A program made the position numbers and the translations under genes. This document shows, in pieces, positions 51,645 through 60,304 of a stretch of DNA of 64,000 bases. The notes below the pieces were generated by a model. It had not been told where the DNA came from and did no database searches. It saw nothing but the letters and a program-made list of their open reading frames with translations. Source of the DNA: a virus. The stretch spans positions 1-64,000 of IMG/VR virus record IMGVR_UViG_3300030419_003950, one strand, 5' to 3'. Each line of letters starts with the position of its first letter. Within the stretch, counting starts at the first letter, position 1.

Positions 51645-52396
51645 ACTACTCTTCCTTCTTCAAATGTTAACTCCATATCTAACTTACCATCCATTTTATA
51701 AAATTTCCACTTACCATCCATTTCACCATCTTTCATATTACCTGAAGCTCTTTTTGTTCCAGTAACAAAACAATCTAAAAACTTACCATCTAAGTTACCA
51801 TCTTTATAATTCTTCTCTTGTATTACTTGTGGTTTTCTACTTGGTCTATATTTGTGATATTGTCTATATCTACATTCATATATTATATTATCATCTTGAT
51901 ATTGTTTATAAGTTTCTTTTGAACCATCATGATGATATGTAAACCAATCACCATCTTTTGTTCCATTTCTAAAACTTTCTACACCTTGTAATCTACCATC
52001 AGTATAATAAAACTTTTGTTCACCATGTTTAAATCCACTTCTAAAATTCTCATCTGTAATTATTACACCATGTTCATCATAATTTATTTTATTACCATGT
52101 GGTAAAGTTCCTTTCATTTCTTGTTCACATTGTATAGTTCCATCTTCATACTTCCAAGTATAATGTGAAATACCATCCATAACTTTTATATCTGGTGCCA
52201 TCCACTTCTTATCAATCAATTGAGCCTTCTCTTGTGCTTTACAATCCTTTACCATTTGTTTAGCCATCTTAGGATTATCTTGTTGCCATCTAACTAATCT
52301 CCCCCATTCTGGACTAAATGGAAATATAACTTTATTATCTTTTAAATCCAAATATGCATTAGGATTAAATAACATTTTTTTATATCTTAAATCCAT
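51641..52396 (-). CDS. MORN-repeat (YwqK-type) protein
   Basis: Start at 52396 follows AGGAGAAGATGC; an earlier ATG (52417) overlaps the next gene more deeply. 251 aa with repeated MORN_2-like units: GTLPHGNKINYDEHGVIITDENFRSG, KHGEQKFYYTDGRLQGVESFRNG, KDGDWFTYHHDGSKETYKQ, DGKWKFYKMDGKLDMELTFEEG. Such proteins are antitoxin-related or membrane-associated in some bacteria. Ligand unknown. Confidence 0.75.
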   Translation of the reverse strand: MDLRYKKMLFNPNAYLDLKDNKVIFPFSPEWGRLVRWQQDNPKMAKQMVKDCKAQEKAQLIDKKWMAPDIKVMDGISHYTWKYEDGTIQCEQEMKGTLPHGNKINYDEHGVIITDENFRSGFKHGEQKFYYTDGRLQGVESFRNGTKDGDWFTYHHDGSKETYKQYQDDNIIYECRYRQYHKYRPSRKPQVIQEKNYKDGNLDGKFLDCFVTGTKRASGNMKDGEMDGKWKFYKMDGKLDMELTFEEGRVV

Positions 52397-53127
52397 GCAT
52401 CTTCTCCTGATATCCATTCATCAAATTGTGATGTTGTAGCTTCCCACCACTCTTCACCTTTATGGTCTTTTTGTATTGTAGTGAAGTGTTGATGTTGTCG
52501 AGCACAATAAGGTAAATAATCTGCAATAGGAAAATGTTCTGTTTGTAAAAAAATATCCGTAGGAACAATCCCGCCCGCGGTAGCTTGTTCTATTAATTTC
52601 TTAGATACACTTGGTGTTACTATGTAACTATGTGCACCTATTATCCAGTTTCTTTCACATTGACAATACTCTGGTTTATCTATAACAGCATCTTCATAAT
52701 GTGGTTTTGTACATTTACTTAAATCTCTAACTACAACACCATCTGAGAAATCATTATACCAATCACCCCAAAGTGGCTTACCAATATTTAATATACCATC
52801 ATAATATACATCTTTATATTCATTCATAAAAATTGCATCGTGTTCTAATATCATAATTCGTTCATTGGTTCTAACTGATTCTTCCCATAAAGAAAAATGA
52901 CTCATGAAACATCCAACTATACAATCAAGATAAGCATTTCTTTCCCATTTATTAGAGTTTCTTAATCTCAATCCTTTGTTATACATTTTTCTAAATGAAC
53001 CATCACGATGCACACCTTCCCACAATTCAGGTTTTATATTACCAAATTTTATAGCACTATCCATAACTTCTTTTGAAGATTGAACACTAACCTTTGATGA
53101 TGGAAGATATATTATATAACTTTTCAA
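52387..53127 (-). CDS. GT25-type glycosyltransferase-like protein
   Basis: A 246-aa protein with SYIIYLPSSKVSVQSSKEVMDSA opening and CFMSHFSLWEES, RIMILEHDAIFM, pattern of family 25 (LPS/collagen-type) transferases, with GAHSYIVTPSVSKKLIEQA later. Likely transfers a hexose to a lipopolysaccharide or surface sugar. Confidence 0.75.
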   Translation of the reverse strand: MKSYIIYLPSSKVSVQSSKEVMDSAIKFGNIKPELWEGVHRDGSFRKMYNKGLRLRNSNKWERNAYLDCIVGCFMSHFSLWEESVRTNERIMILEHDAIFMNEYKDVYYDGILNIGKPLWGDWYNDFSDGVVVRDLSKCTKPHYEDAVIDKPEYCQCERNWIIGAHSYIVTPSVSKKLIEQATAGGIVPTDIFLQTEHFPIADYLPYCARQHQHFTTIQKDHKGEEWWEATTSQFDEWISGEDAWI

Positions 53128-53739
53128 CTATTTTGGTATCCCACTTAAAACCTTTTCTTTAAATTCCACAATTCCATCAGCAAGATTTGCTTCCCAATCT
53201 TCGTGAGCTTGTTCATCTGCACCATCAGTAATATACTTGAATGATACAAATGGAACTTTTCTTATATGACAAACCTTTGCTAATGCATATGCTTCCATAT
53301 CAACAACTTCACCATAGTATTGTGTTCTATCTTCTACGAAAGAATCACCACTACCACAAGTTGCTCTTCTCTTAATATTATTATATTCGGTAATACCAAA
53401 ATCTAACATCAATGGTATATCATCTTCAAATGGTGTTTCACCTCTCATAAATCCAAGACCTGTTACATCCATATCTCTCTGAACAAACTTTGTACAATCA
53501 ACCAATGTTTTCTTTTTAATTTTACGACTACCAGCAGTTCCATAATTAATAACTAAATCATAAGGTATGTATGAACCATACTTACCAAAGTGTGTTGTTA
53601 ATGCATATGTTGCATTCACTTTACCAACTCCTGTATAAAGAACTTCGTAATCTTCTAACTCACCTTGTGTTTCTACTTCAAGTGCACAAACGATTAATAT
53701 CTTCTTATCTAATTCTGATGCCGTTCCATATTCACTCAT
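53128..53739 (-). CDS. Nucleoside phosphorylase-fold protein (MTA/SAH nucleosidase-like)
   Basis: A 203-aa protein with ILIVCALEVETQG (N-terminal Glu/Ala pattern of MtnN), GTAG (ligand loop), EVVDMEAYALAKVC (the VxDMEAxA signature with the catalytic Asp/Glu) and KYITDGAD. Expected to hydrolyse SAH/MTA or a purine nucleoside. Close to metK, Apt and an IMPDH-like gene, giving a SAM/purine cycle. Phosphorylase versus nucleosidase is unsettled. Confidence 0.75.
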   Translation of the reverse strand: MSEYGTASELDKKILIVCALEVETQGELEDYEVLYTGVGKVNATYALTTHFGKYGSYIPYDLVINYGTAGSRKIKKKTLVDCTKFVQRDMDVTGLGFMRGETPFEDDIPLMLDFGITEYNNIKRRATCGSGDSFVEDRTQYYGEVVDMEAYALAKVCHIRKVPFVSFKYITDGADEQAHEDWEANLADGIVEFKEKVLSGIPK

Positions 53740-53813
53740 AATCTTATTTTCTCCTTAATTACTACATAGGTTAACCATATACCAAATAACCATAATAATA
53801 CTAATTCCATCAT
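53736..53813 (-). CDS. 25-aa membrane peptide
   Basis: MMELVLLWLFGIWLTYVVI, then KEKIRL. Ribosome site GAAGAGGAAATTATT before ATG; the stop forms ATGA with the nucleosidase start. Also contains the nucleosidase ribosome site AAGGAG within its last codons. Confidence 0.6.
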   Translation of the reverse strand: MMELVLLWLFGIWLTYVVIKEKIRL

Positions 53814-55243
53814 AATAATTTCCTCTTCAACTTGTGTTCTAATATTTTATTTAATTCATCTATCGTACCTTGACCAAATCTTTCTCTCAAAAAATCAACA
53901 TATTCTTTATCACGATATAAGTTATTAAAAGCATTATCTCTAAACTTTAACACTTCTGCTGCTGATAAATATTCAGTAGGTGTAGGTTTACAATCAAAAG
54001 AATGTTGTGAGTATCCTGTATAAGAATCAGGTAAATCTTTTTCGTCAAATTGAGAATGTAATGCCGAACCTGGATATGCCATGGCTGAATACATACTTGT
54101 CCATTCACATTTTAATTCTTTAGCCATATCATAAGTTTCTTGCATAGTTTCTAATGTATCATTTGGTAGTCCAAAAATAAAATTACCAACAACACTTATA
54201 CCATGGTCTTGTATTTTCTTTACAATATCATTTATATCTACTTCAGTAAATTTTCCTTTTGTTACTTCTAATCTAACTTTTCTATTACCACTTTCTATTC
54301 CAAGTGCTAACCAATTTACTCCAGCCTTTTTTAATGTTTTTAAATATTCTTCTTTGACTGTATCTATTCGTGAGTAAGCCCATATATTAAAATCATAACC
54401 TCTCTCAATAATCAACTCACATATTTTTAGAAAATGTTTTTTATTCAAAACAAACATCTCATCAGCTATTTTAATATTCTTTATTCCCATTTTATGTAAT
54501 ACATCAAACTCTTCAATTATATGTTCAGGTGCCCAATATCTAAATGTATGTTTTTCAAATGGTGCATTGATACAACAAAAACTACATCTATAAGGACAAC
54601 CCAAACTTGTGTATATAGATGCAAATGGTTGTGTTATATTATTGTTTGTCATAGAGTGCCAATTAGCAGTTCTATATTTTTCCATATCTAAAAGTTCCCA
54701 TGGCAATCTTGGAAATTCTTTTTCCAAAGAACCTTGTGGTATTAATTGTGCAGTTGGATTACCAACAATATCATCACCATCTCTATACCACAATCCTGGA
54801 ACATCTTTTAGTTTTACATCTTGTAATAAATTATGTATGGTGAATGGTCCTTCACCCTTACAAACAAAAGTGCACTTCTCATCCTTCATTGTTTTTTCTG
54901 GTAGTGCTGATGGATATAAACCAAGTAACATAGTTATTATTTTATTATCCAACACTTCTAATACATCATGAACACCTTGCATATTTTGTGTAGATGCTGA
55001 TGGTTGTTGACCATAAACAACAAAACAATTAAGTTTAGCTTTTCTCTTTAATATTTCATCGGCAGTTTCTTCAGGAGTTAATCCATCTGCCTCAGCATCT
55101 AATATCTGAACCTCGTAATTATTCTTTTGTAAATTACCTGCTAACATTAAAGCCCATACTGGTGGTTCAATTTGAGATACTTTATTTAAAGATTGATAAA
55201 TCTTTCCAGATGCATTTGTATGTATTAATAAAACATCAATCAT
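53810..55243 (-). CDS. Radical SAM protein with N-terminal B12-binding-like domain
   Basis: A 477-aa protein: N-terminal Rossmann-like domain (VLLIHTNASGKIYQSL, ALMLAGNLQKNNYEVQILD, GEGPFTIHNLL), then the radical SAM cluster motif CPYRCSFCC (CxxxCxxC, about 215-223), ALGIESG and GNFIFGLPNDTLETM. It belongs to the B12-binding radical SAM group that acts on complex substrates. In this neighbourhood a sugar or lipid modification fits. Overlaps neighbours on both sides. Confidence 0.85.
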   Translation of the reverse strand: MIDVLLIHTNASGKIYQSLNKVSQIEPPVWALMLAGNLQKNNYEVQILDAEADGLTPEETADEILKRKAKLNCFVVYGQQPSASTQNMQGVHDVLEVLDNKIITMLLGLYPSALPEKTMKDEKCTFVCKGEGPFTIHNLLQDVKLKDVPGLWYRDGDDIVGNPTAQLIPQGSLEKEFPRLPWELLDMEKYRTANWHSMTNNNITQPFASIYTSLGCPYRCSFCCINAPFEKHTFRYWAPEHIIEEFDVLHKMGIKNIKIADEMFVLNKKHFLKICELIIERGYDFNIWAYSRIDTVKEEYLKTLKKAGVNWLALGIESGNRKVRLEVTKGKFTEVDINDIVKKIQDHGISVVGNFIFGLPNDTLETMQETYDMAKELKCEWTSMYSAMAYPGSALHSQFDEKDLPDSYTGYSQHSFDCKPTPTEYLSAAEVLKFRDNAFNNLYRDKEYVDFLRERFGQGTIDELNKILEHKLKRKLL

Positions 55244-56546
55244 TATATATCTCCACTATGTGTTTTGTCCAACATCTTAACCAATGATTATCACCATAAC
55301 TTAAAAATAATTTTCTGTTATGTGCTAATATATCCTTTATACTAATATACCACTCGTGAATTTCATCAAGTGGTTTTTCTTTTATCTTGAGTATCTCTTC
55401 AAATATTGCTTTTATTCTTTCACCATCATCTTCTATTTCATCATAACTCTCATCAATAAATGGATGAAATGTTTTGAACCCATATGTTTTTAAGTGTTTT
55501 AAAAATCTATAACAAGATAAAACTATAAATGGTTGATATTGTAATACGGCATGAAAAACTTTATCAGTAACAAACAACTCATTTTTTAAGAACATAGTTT
55601 CAGTTGCAACATGAATATAAGAATCTATAAAACATTCTTTTTTATAATGTCTACCACCTTCATAACCACCATCCCAATGTTCTTTACATTCTACATTTTG
55701 TGTATCAATTTCTATTGTTCCTATTTTATCATAAAAGTTACCAGAATGTTTTAGTATCCCAGCATCATATTCTTTATCATTTGTTTTAATTAATCTTGAT
55801 GCAAATGCTGATTTAACTAAATCTGTAAATAAAAAACTTGCATAAAAATCATCCCATAAATTTTTCCATTCTAAAAAAGAACCTAAAGTTATTCTATGGT
55901 CATACTGAACACCTTTATTCATTGTCATAAATCGTTTACTTCTTTTTCTATCTATCTCACTTAATTTTATAAATTCTGATTTATAACCCAAACCATTTTT
56001 GAATTTACCTTTAAAATCATTCTTTGAAATATCACCATTCTTAACAAACATCTTCTCCATATAAAAAGCTTTTTCTGCTGATGAATATATTACAGCATCA
56101 TTGAATTTAAAAATAAATCCATACTTCTTCAATTCTGGATAATTAGTAAGTGTATTTGTTTGTCCTAAGAAAAAAATAATATCAGAAGGTTTAATATTTT
56201 GTTTAAGAATAGTTTTATAAAATGTATCCCAAATTGTTTCGACAGTATCATTCTTACCTATACTATCTAATTTAAATTCATGACTATAGTTAATAAGAAA
56301 TTTTAATTTACCTTTTTTATATAGATTCAAAACCTTATCAGAAAATTTTACCGTCTGTAATCCATGCATCAAACCACCAGCAATTTCTATTGGATAAATA
56401 TAATTTACATCTTGATTATCAACTTCATCTATATGACAATATCGAAACTGACCATCACGACATCCATGTCTTAATTCAGAATTATTAACACTAAATTGTC
56501 CATCACAATTTGGTTTTTCAAAATGTTCAAAAACAAAGTAAAACAT
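55236..56546 (-). CDS. Uncharacterised 436-aa protein, glycosyltransferase-like end
   Basis: Opens MFYFVFEHFEKPNCDG, with an internal DIIFFLGQTNTL; the late part FVTDKVFHAVLQYQPFIVLSCYRFLKHLKTYGFKTFHPFIDESYDEI resembles the FxTEK..P(F/I)..G..FL..LR..GF.TF...DESYD pattern of GT-B-like proteins in marine phages. Function not established; it sits among glycan genes. Confidence 0.5.
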   Translation of the reverse strand: MFYFVFEHFEKPNCDGQFSVNNSELRHGCRDGQFRYCHIDEVDNQDVNYIYPIEIAGGLMHGLQTVKFSDKVLNLYKKGKLKFLINYSHEFKLDSIGKNDTVETIWDTFYKTILKQNIKPSDIIFFLGQTNTLTNYPELKKYGFIFKFNDAVIYSSAEKAFYMEKMFVKNGDISKNDFKGKFKNGLGYKSEFIKLSEIDRKRSKRFMTMNKGVQYDHRITLGSFLEWKNLWDDFYASFLFTDLVKSAFASRLIKTNDKEYDAGILKHSGNFYDKIGTIEIDTQNVECKEHWDGGYEGGRHYKKECFIDSYIHVATETMFLKNELFVTDKVFHAVLQYQPFIVLSCYRFLKHLKTYGFKTFHPFIDESYDEIEDDGERIKAIFEEILKIKEKPLDEIHEWYISIKDILAHNRKLFLSYGDNHWLRCWTKHIVEIYND

Positions 56547-56548
56547 TT

Positions 56549-57151
56549 CTACCCCTTTTTGACTGGAAAAATTCTCATACTTATTGCTGGAATATTATTT
56601 TCTCTACTCCAACATTTTAAGATATGTTCATTAATATATTTACTAACACCATTGATGACGGTGTGTTCTTTTTCGTGTAGGTATGGATTAATTTCCATTG
56701 ATGTAGGATAATTATTCGTTGAAAGATTAACACAACTATATCCATCTGAATAAGCTTCGTGTTCTATTAAATGTATAATATTACCAGCAACAAAGTCTGG
56801 TTCAATTGAATCAGTTGGTTCAAAACCATATACTGCACAGGAAGATGCATATAAAAATCTTTTTGTATTACGACTATATCTTAATAAATCAAATAACATT
56901 TTTGTATCTGTAGCCATAGTTTCTACATCTCTAATTCTTGGTATCTCCATTGGATTTCTCGTTACTGCAAGATGAACTACAACATCAGGATTATATTCTA
57001 AAAATTTACGAACAATATCAGATTCATTCTTTAAATCTGAATCAGGTGTTCTTTTGAACTCAAGAACATTCCACTCTGGTTTAAGTTCTCGTATTTTATT
57101 TTTTAGTGCCCAACCAATTTTTCCTGTTGAACCTGTTATTAAAATGTCCAT
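56549..57151 (-). CDS. Truncated NAD-dependent epimerase/dehydratase-like protein
   Basis: A 200-aa SDR-type protein: ILITGSTGKIGWALK (GxxGxxG, about 4-18), VVVHLAV, FLYASSCAVYG and TVINGVSKYINEH. Full extended SDR sugar epimerases are about 300 aa, with a YxxxK pair; here Asn replaces Tyr and the chain ends at MRIFPVKKG, so the substrate-binding half is missing. It may be a non-catalytic remnant. Confidence 0.7.
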   Translation of the reverse strand: MDILITGSTGKIGWALKNKIRELKPEWNVLEFKRTPDSDLKNESDIVRKFLEYNPDVVVHLAVTRNPMEIPRIRDVETMATDTKMLFDLLRYSRNTKRFLYASSCAVYGFEPTDSIEPDFVAGNIIHLIEHEAYSDGYSCVNLSTNNYPTSMEINPYLHEKEHTVINGVSKYINEHILKCWSRENNIPAISMRIFPVKKG

Positions 57152-57699
57152 ACACCACTCCCTTTTAAGTGTAAAGAATCTTCTGTTTCAACTCCTGTTA
57201 TCTGCATTGTATATTTTGTTTTTCTACCACCATTCATTGATAGATGATATGTTCCATATTCCCAAGTATAACAATCACCTTGTTTCCAATTCGATACAAC
57301 TTCATTATCTATTTGTAATATTTGTCCGATATCCCAATCTTCTAAAAATATAAGATATCTATAAATTTTTGTTTTATCTTCAATACCATACTTTGATACT
57401 AAATATGAATTAGTATCATAATGCCATGGATTAACTTGTCCAACTGGTTGTTTAAATAATGCAACTGCGGTATTATCTAATCCAGTTAATTTGGTTATGT
57501 CATAACATTCTTTTGGCACATCATCATATATTTGTGAAAATTTGGTATTCTCTTCTACATAACCCCAATCATAATATTTCTCTTTATTTTTATTTATTTC
57601 ATCTTGACCTTCAAAATACTTTATTGCAGATTCTGAATCTGGATATTTAACATTTAAAATGTTTTTATAATCACCACTAAATCTACCTACATACATCAC
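57139..57699 (-). CDS. 2OG-Fe(II) oxygenase-like protein
   Basis: A 186-aa protein with NPWHYDTNSYL (HxD, about 92-94), IFLEDWDIGQILQID and TYHLSMNGGRKTKYTMQITG (distal His plus Arg/Lys that may hold 2-oxoglutarate). The HxD...H facial triad suggests hydroxylation of a sugar, nucleoside or peptide; the target is unknown. Cupin-type dioxygenase is an alternative. Confidence 0.65.
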   Translation of the reverse strand: MMYVGRFSGDYKNILNVKYPDSESAIKYFEGQDEINKNKEKYYDWGYVEENTKFSQIYDDVPKECYDITKLTGLDNTAVALFKQPVGQVNPWHYDTNSYLVSKYGIEDKTKIYRYLIFLEDWDIGQILQIDNEVVSNWKQGDCYTWEYGTYHLSMNGGRKTKYTMQITGVETEDSLHLKGSGVWTF

Positions 57700-58685
57700 T
57701 TATCCCATTCAAAACCATTTCCATAAGCACCCCATTCAGATGTCTTATAATAAATAGGTTTCTTTAATTTTAAATATTCAATTATCTCATTTGGATAGAC
57801 TGGATAATGACTTGGAATATCCCAAGTATTATCAATCTTATCAGGAGTATGAACAGTCATTTGTAATGGTTCTTTCTCACCGATTGCATAACTCAAATAA
57901 ACATAACATTCTTTCAAACCTTTTCTTTTTAATTCTTCTACCGCAATATGTCTTGCCATATAGGCTGCACTTCTATCAACCTTACTCGGGTCTTTCCCAC
58001 TATAAGCCCCACCACCAATCGGCACTCTGGGACCATAATTATCTACAACTAATTTTCTACCAGTCAATCCAGCATCTGCATCGAATCCACCTTGTTCCCA
58101 ATTACCAGCAGGATTGGCATGTGTAATCATTAATCCATAATCCTCAGTCTTTAACCATTCACTAACTTCTTTATGTAGTGTAATTCTATCTGTATTCTGA
58201 AATGAAGTTACCACGAAAAGATTTCTATCACCTCGTGTGGTTACTTGAGTTTTGCCATCGTATGGAAATTTATTATACAGATGTCTACATAAACTTCTTG
58301 CTAATCTATATTCTTCAGGAACATATTCATCATTCTCATCACAAGCATAACCAACCATAATTCCTTGGTCTCCTGCACCACCAGTATCAACACCACGAGA
58401 AATCTCTGGTGATTGTTTAACTATATTAACTGATGTTGTGTGAGTTTCATCATATATTTCTGGCTCACCTAAAACCTCATCTACTAAATGTGGTATAGGT
58501 ATTTCTTTATTTGTATTAATTGTAACTTCACCTGTAACATAGATTTGCCCGTGTCCACCCATAGTTTCTACGGCCACACGAGCATCTCTATCTTGTTCAA
58601 GACAGTAATCTAATATCCTATCGGAAATTCTATCACATATCTTATCAGGATGTTTAGGTGAAACAAACTCTGCTGTTCTATACAC
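57696..58685 (-). CDS. metK: S-adenosylmethionine synthetase
   Basis: A 329-aa protein with GAGDQGIMVGYACDE (ATP/Met site), HANPAGNWEQGGFDADAGLTGRK and GGGAYSGKDPSKVDRSAAY (P-loop-like Lys). Cellular MetK is about 384 aa; this copy lacks about 50 residues, mostly in surface regions. It makes SAM from Met and ATP and could supply the two methyltransferases and radical SAM enzyme of this phage. Confidence 0.9.
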   Translation of the reverse strand: MYRTAEFVSPKHPDKICDRISDRILDYCLEQDRDARVAVETMGGHGQIYVTGEVTINTNKEIPIPHLVDEVLGEPEIYDETHTTSVNIVKQSPEISRGVDTGGAGDQGIMVGYACDENDEYVPEEYRLARSLCRHLYNKFPYDGKTQVTTRGDRNLFVVTSFQNTDRITLHKEVSEWLKTEDYGLMITHANPAGNWEQGGFDADAGLTGRKLVVDNYGPRVPIGGGAYSGKDPSKVDRSAAYMARHIAVEELKRKGLKECYVYLSYAIGEKEPLQMTVHTPDKIDNTWDIPSHYPVYPNEIIEYLKLKKPIYYKTSEWGAYGNGFEWDK

Positions 58686-58693
58686 CTACTCTC

Positions 58694-58774
58694 CTATCGG
58701 TTTCTTTCTGCATACACTAAATATAATATTCCTGCGAATGTTAAAAAGTGTATTGAATTGAATATAAATTCCAT
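58694..58774 (-). CDS. 26-aa membrane peptide
   Basis: MEFIFNSIHFLTFAGILYLVY then AERNR: single hydrophobic stretch. GAAGGAGTTATATA precedes the ATG. 9 nt from metK, so part of the operon. Confidence 0.6.
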   Translation of the reverse strand: MEFIFNSIHFLTFAGILYLVYAERNR

Positions 58775-58791
58775 TATATAACTCCTTCCGT

Positions 58792-58974
58792 CTACTTCGT
58801 CGATGCTACTGATTCTTTACGATACTCAGTAACAAGTTTTTTAATCTCCCCAATCGCTTTACGAGCTCTCGTTCCAGCTGCCTTATTACCTTTTTCGGTA
58901 AAGACTTCGTGGTTTACTTTGAACTCATCAAAGTGGTTAGAAATTTCTGTAAATAACTCATCTACTTTTGCCAT
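58792..58974 (-). CDS. Hc1-type histone-like protein
   Basis: A 60-aa basic helical protein with VFTEKGNKAAGTRARKAIGEIKKLVTEYRKES, which follows the [F]xxKGNKAAGTRxRKA...LKxLAxxxRK pattern of the histone H1/Hc1-like family common in FCB bacteria. It should bind DNA, possibly in genome packaging or host nucleoid interference. Encoded between metK and apt, with 11-nt spacing to the latter. Confidence 0.75.
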   Translation of the reverse strand: MAKVDELFTEISNHFDEFKVNHEVFTEKGNKAAGTRARKAIGEIKKLVTEYRKESVASTK

Positions 58975-58987
58975 AACTCATTCTCCT

Positions 58988-59506
58988 TTATTCATATGTT
59001 ATAACTGATTTAACTTTATCTTTATTCAAGAAACTAAGATTGATTAAATATAGTTCATCAACTACCTCGTATCCAGCTTCTTGACATAACTTTCTTGCTG
59101 CTTTTGCAGTTCCACCTGTGGCATATACATCATCCACAATAATAACTTTAGGCCATTCACCTTCTGGTGCTGGTTTTAATTCTAAAGTATCTGTTCCATA
59201 CTCTAATTCATAATCGTGGGAAATAACAGGTGGTGGAAGTTTACCTGCTTTTCTCAATGGTATAAAACCTAATCCCATTCTCTTTGCTAAATAAGCACCA
59301 AATATAAAACCTCTTGCTTCTATTCCAACTATATAAGTTACACCTACACTTGATTCCAATAATCCTCTCATCAATAGTGTGGCATGATTTAATGCGTTAC
59401 TATCTTTTAATAATGGTGTTATATCTTTAAAGGTAATACCTTCTTTAGGCCAATCTGGCACATCAATTATATAATCTTTCAAATTCATTTTATTCTCCGA
59501 TGACAT
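58988..59506 (-). CDS. apt: Adenine phosphoribosyltransferase
   Basis: A 172-aa protein with IPDWPKEGITFKDITPLL (Apt N-terminal signature), VGIEARGFIFGAYLA and VIIVDDVYATGGTAKAA (PRPP loop). It turns adenine and PRPP to AMP. Together with the nucleosidase-like and MetK genes, adenine salvage after SAM use is plausible. Overlaps the next upstream gene by 17 nt. Confidence 0.92.
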   Translation of the reverse strand: MSSENKMNLKDYIIDVPDWPKEGITFKDITPLLKDSNALNHATLLMRGLLESSVGVTYIVGIEARGFIFGAYLAKRMGLGFIPLRKAGKLPPPVISHDYELEYGTDTLELKPAPEGEWPKVIIVDDVYATGGTAKAARKLCQEAGYEVVDELYLINLSFLNKDKVKSVITYE

Positions 59507-59849
59507 TTGTTACCTGTATTAATATAATTGATAATGCTAACAAAAGACAAATCATTGTCTTCAATGTAGGAATCTCTCGTAGGAATAAATAGGACATAAT
59601 ACCAAAAATAATAGTTCCAACACCAAACCCTATCAATCGAATATTCCATGTGAATCCAAAGTGTTCATAACTTAATCTTGTTGCATGAAAAAATAACCAA
59701 CCAATTGGTATTCCGAATAATGCCATCCAATTAGCATTACTCCAAAACCAATGTCCTTTTAATGTTTCGGTGAATTGAGCATTCAACTGCCACCAAGCCA
59801 TTATATTACTTATAACCAAAATGGCCATCGCCATCATTAATTTTGTCAT
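59490..59849 (-). CDS. Four-span membrane protein, EamA/SMR-like
   Basis: A 119-aa protein with four hydrophobic segments (about 3-20, 38-56, 70-90, 97-117), small-multidrug-resistance-like length and the SYLFLREIPTLK loop typical of half-size DMT transporters. No Glu14-type drug-binding residue is obvious. A nucleobase or metabolite transporter is one possibility. Confidence 0.6.
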   Translation of the reverse strand: MTKLMMAMAILVISNIMAWWQLNAQFTETLKGHWFWSNANWMALFGIPIGWLFFHATRLSYEHFGFTWNIRLIGFGVGTIIFGIMSYLFLREIPTLKTMICLLLALSIILIQVTNVIGE

Positions 59850-60077
59850 CTAATACTCTTCTCCGTAAAGTGAATATTTCTTAATCGTTGGTGGTTTCTC
59901 TTTTCCATCCTCAAGATGAACTTCACCTTTCTGTGCATCGATATAAAACTCTGTCATACCTGTTTCCATAAATATCTGATTCAAACATTCAGTTAGTGAT
60001 GAATGTATTATATCCTCACCATCCACGATTGCCCACCTATCACCAGGTGGAACTCTTGTTGCTTTAAGTTCTTTCAT
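59850..60077 (-). CDS. Uncharacterised 75-aa protein
   Basis: MKELKATRVPPGDRWAIVDGEDIIHSSLTECLNQIFMETGMTEFYIDAQKGEVHLEDGKEKPPTIKKYSLYGEEY: mixed alpha/beta, no motif known. Directly abuts neighbours on both sides (1-nt overlaps). Confidence 0.5.
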   Translation of the reverse strand: MKELKATRVPPGDRWAIVDGEDIIHSSLTECLNQIFMETGMTEFYIDAQKGEVHLEDGKEKPPTIKKYSLYGEEY

Positions 60078-60304
60078 TACATTATCTCCTTTAACTCACA
60101 TTGTAAATGATTTGTTCCTGTTCCAATATAATCATAATCAACTTCATGTGTATGTTCACCACATAATTCACAAGTCCAGAAATCAAGATATTCTTTATCT
60201 AACTTTTCTTCTGCTTGTTGTTCAAAATACAACTCACGAATCTTCTTACCTAACTCCATATCATTAGGTGTATCCTTAACTATTTGTGTTAATGTATTAT
60301 CCAT
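60077..60304 (-). CDS. 75-aa zinc-finger-like protein
   Basis: Acidic helical start, then WTCELCGEHTHEVDYDYIGTGTNHLQCELK, with CxxC about 44-47 plus His/Cys further on that could complete one zinc site. No recognised family. Shares the ATG/TAA overlap with both neighbours. Confidence 0.5.
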   Translation of the reverse strand: MDNTLTQIVKDTPNDMELGKKIRELYFEQQAEEKLDKEYLDFWTCELCGEHTHEVDYDYIGTGTNHLQCELKEIM

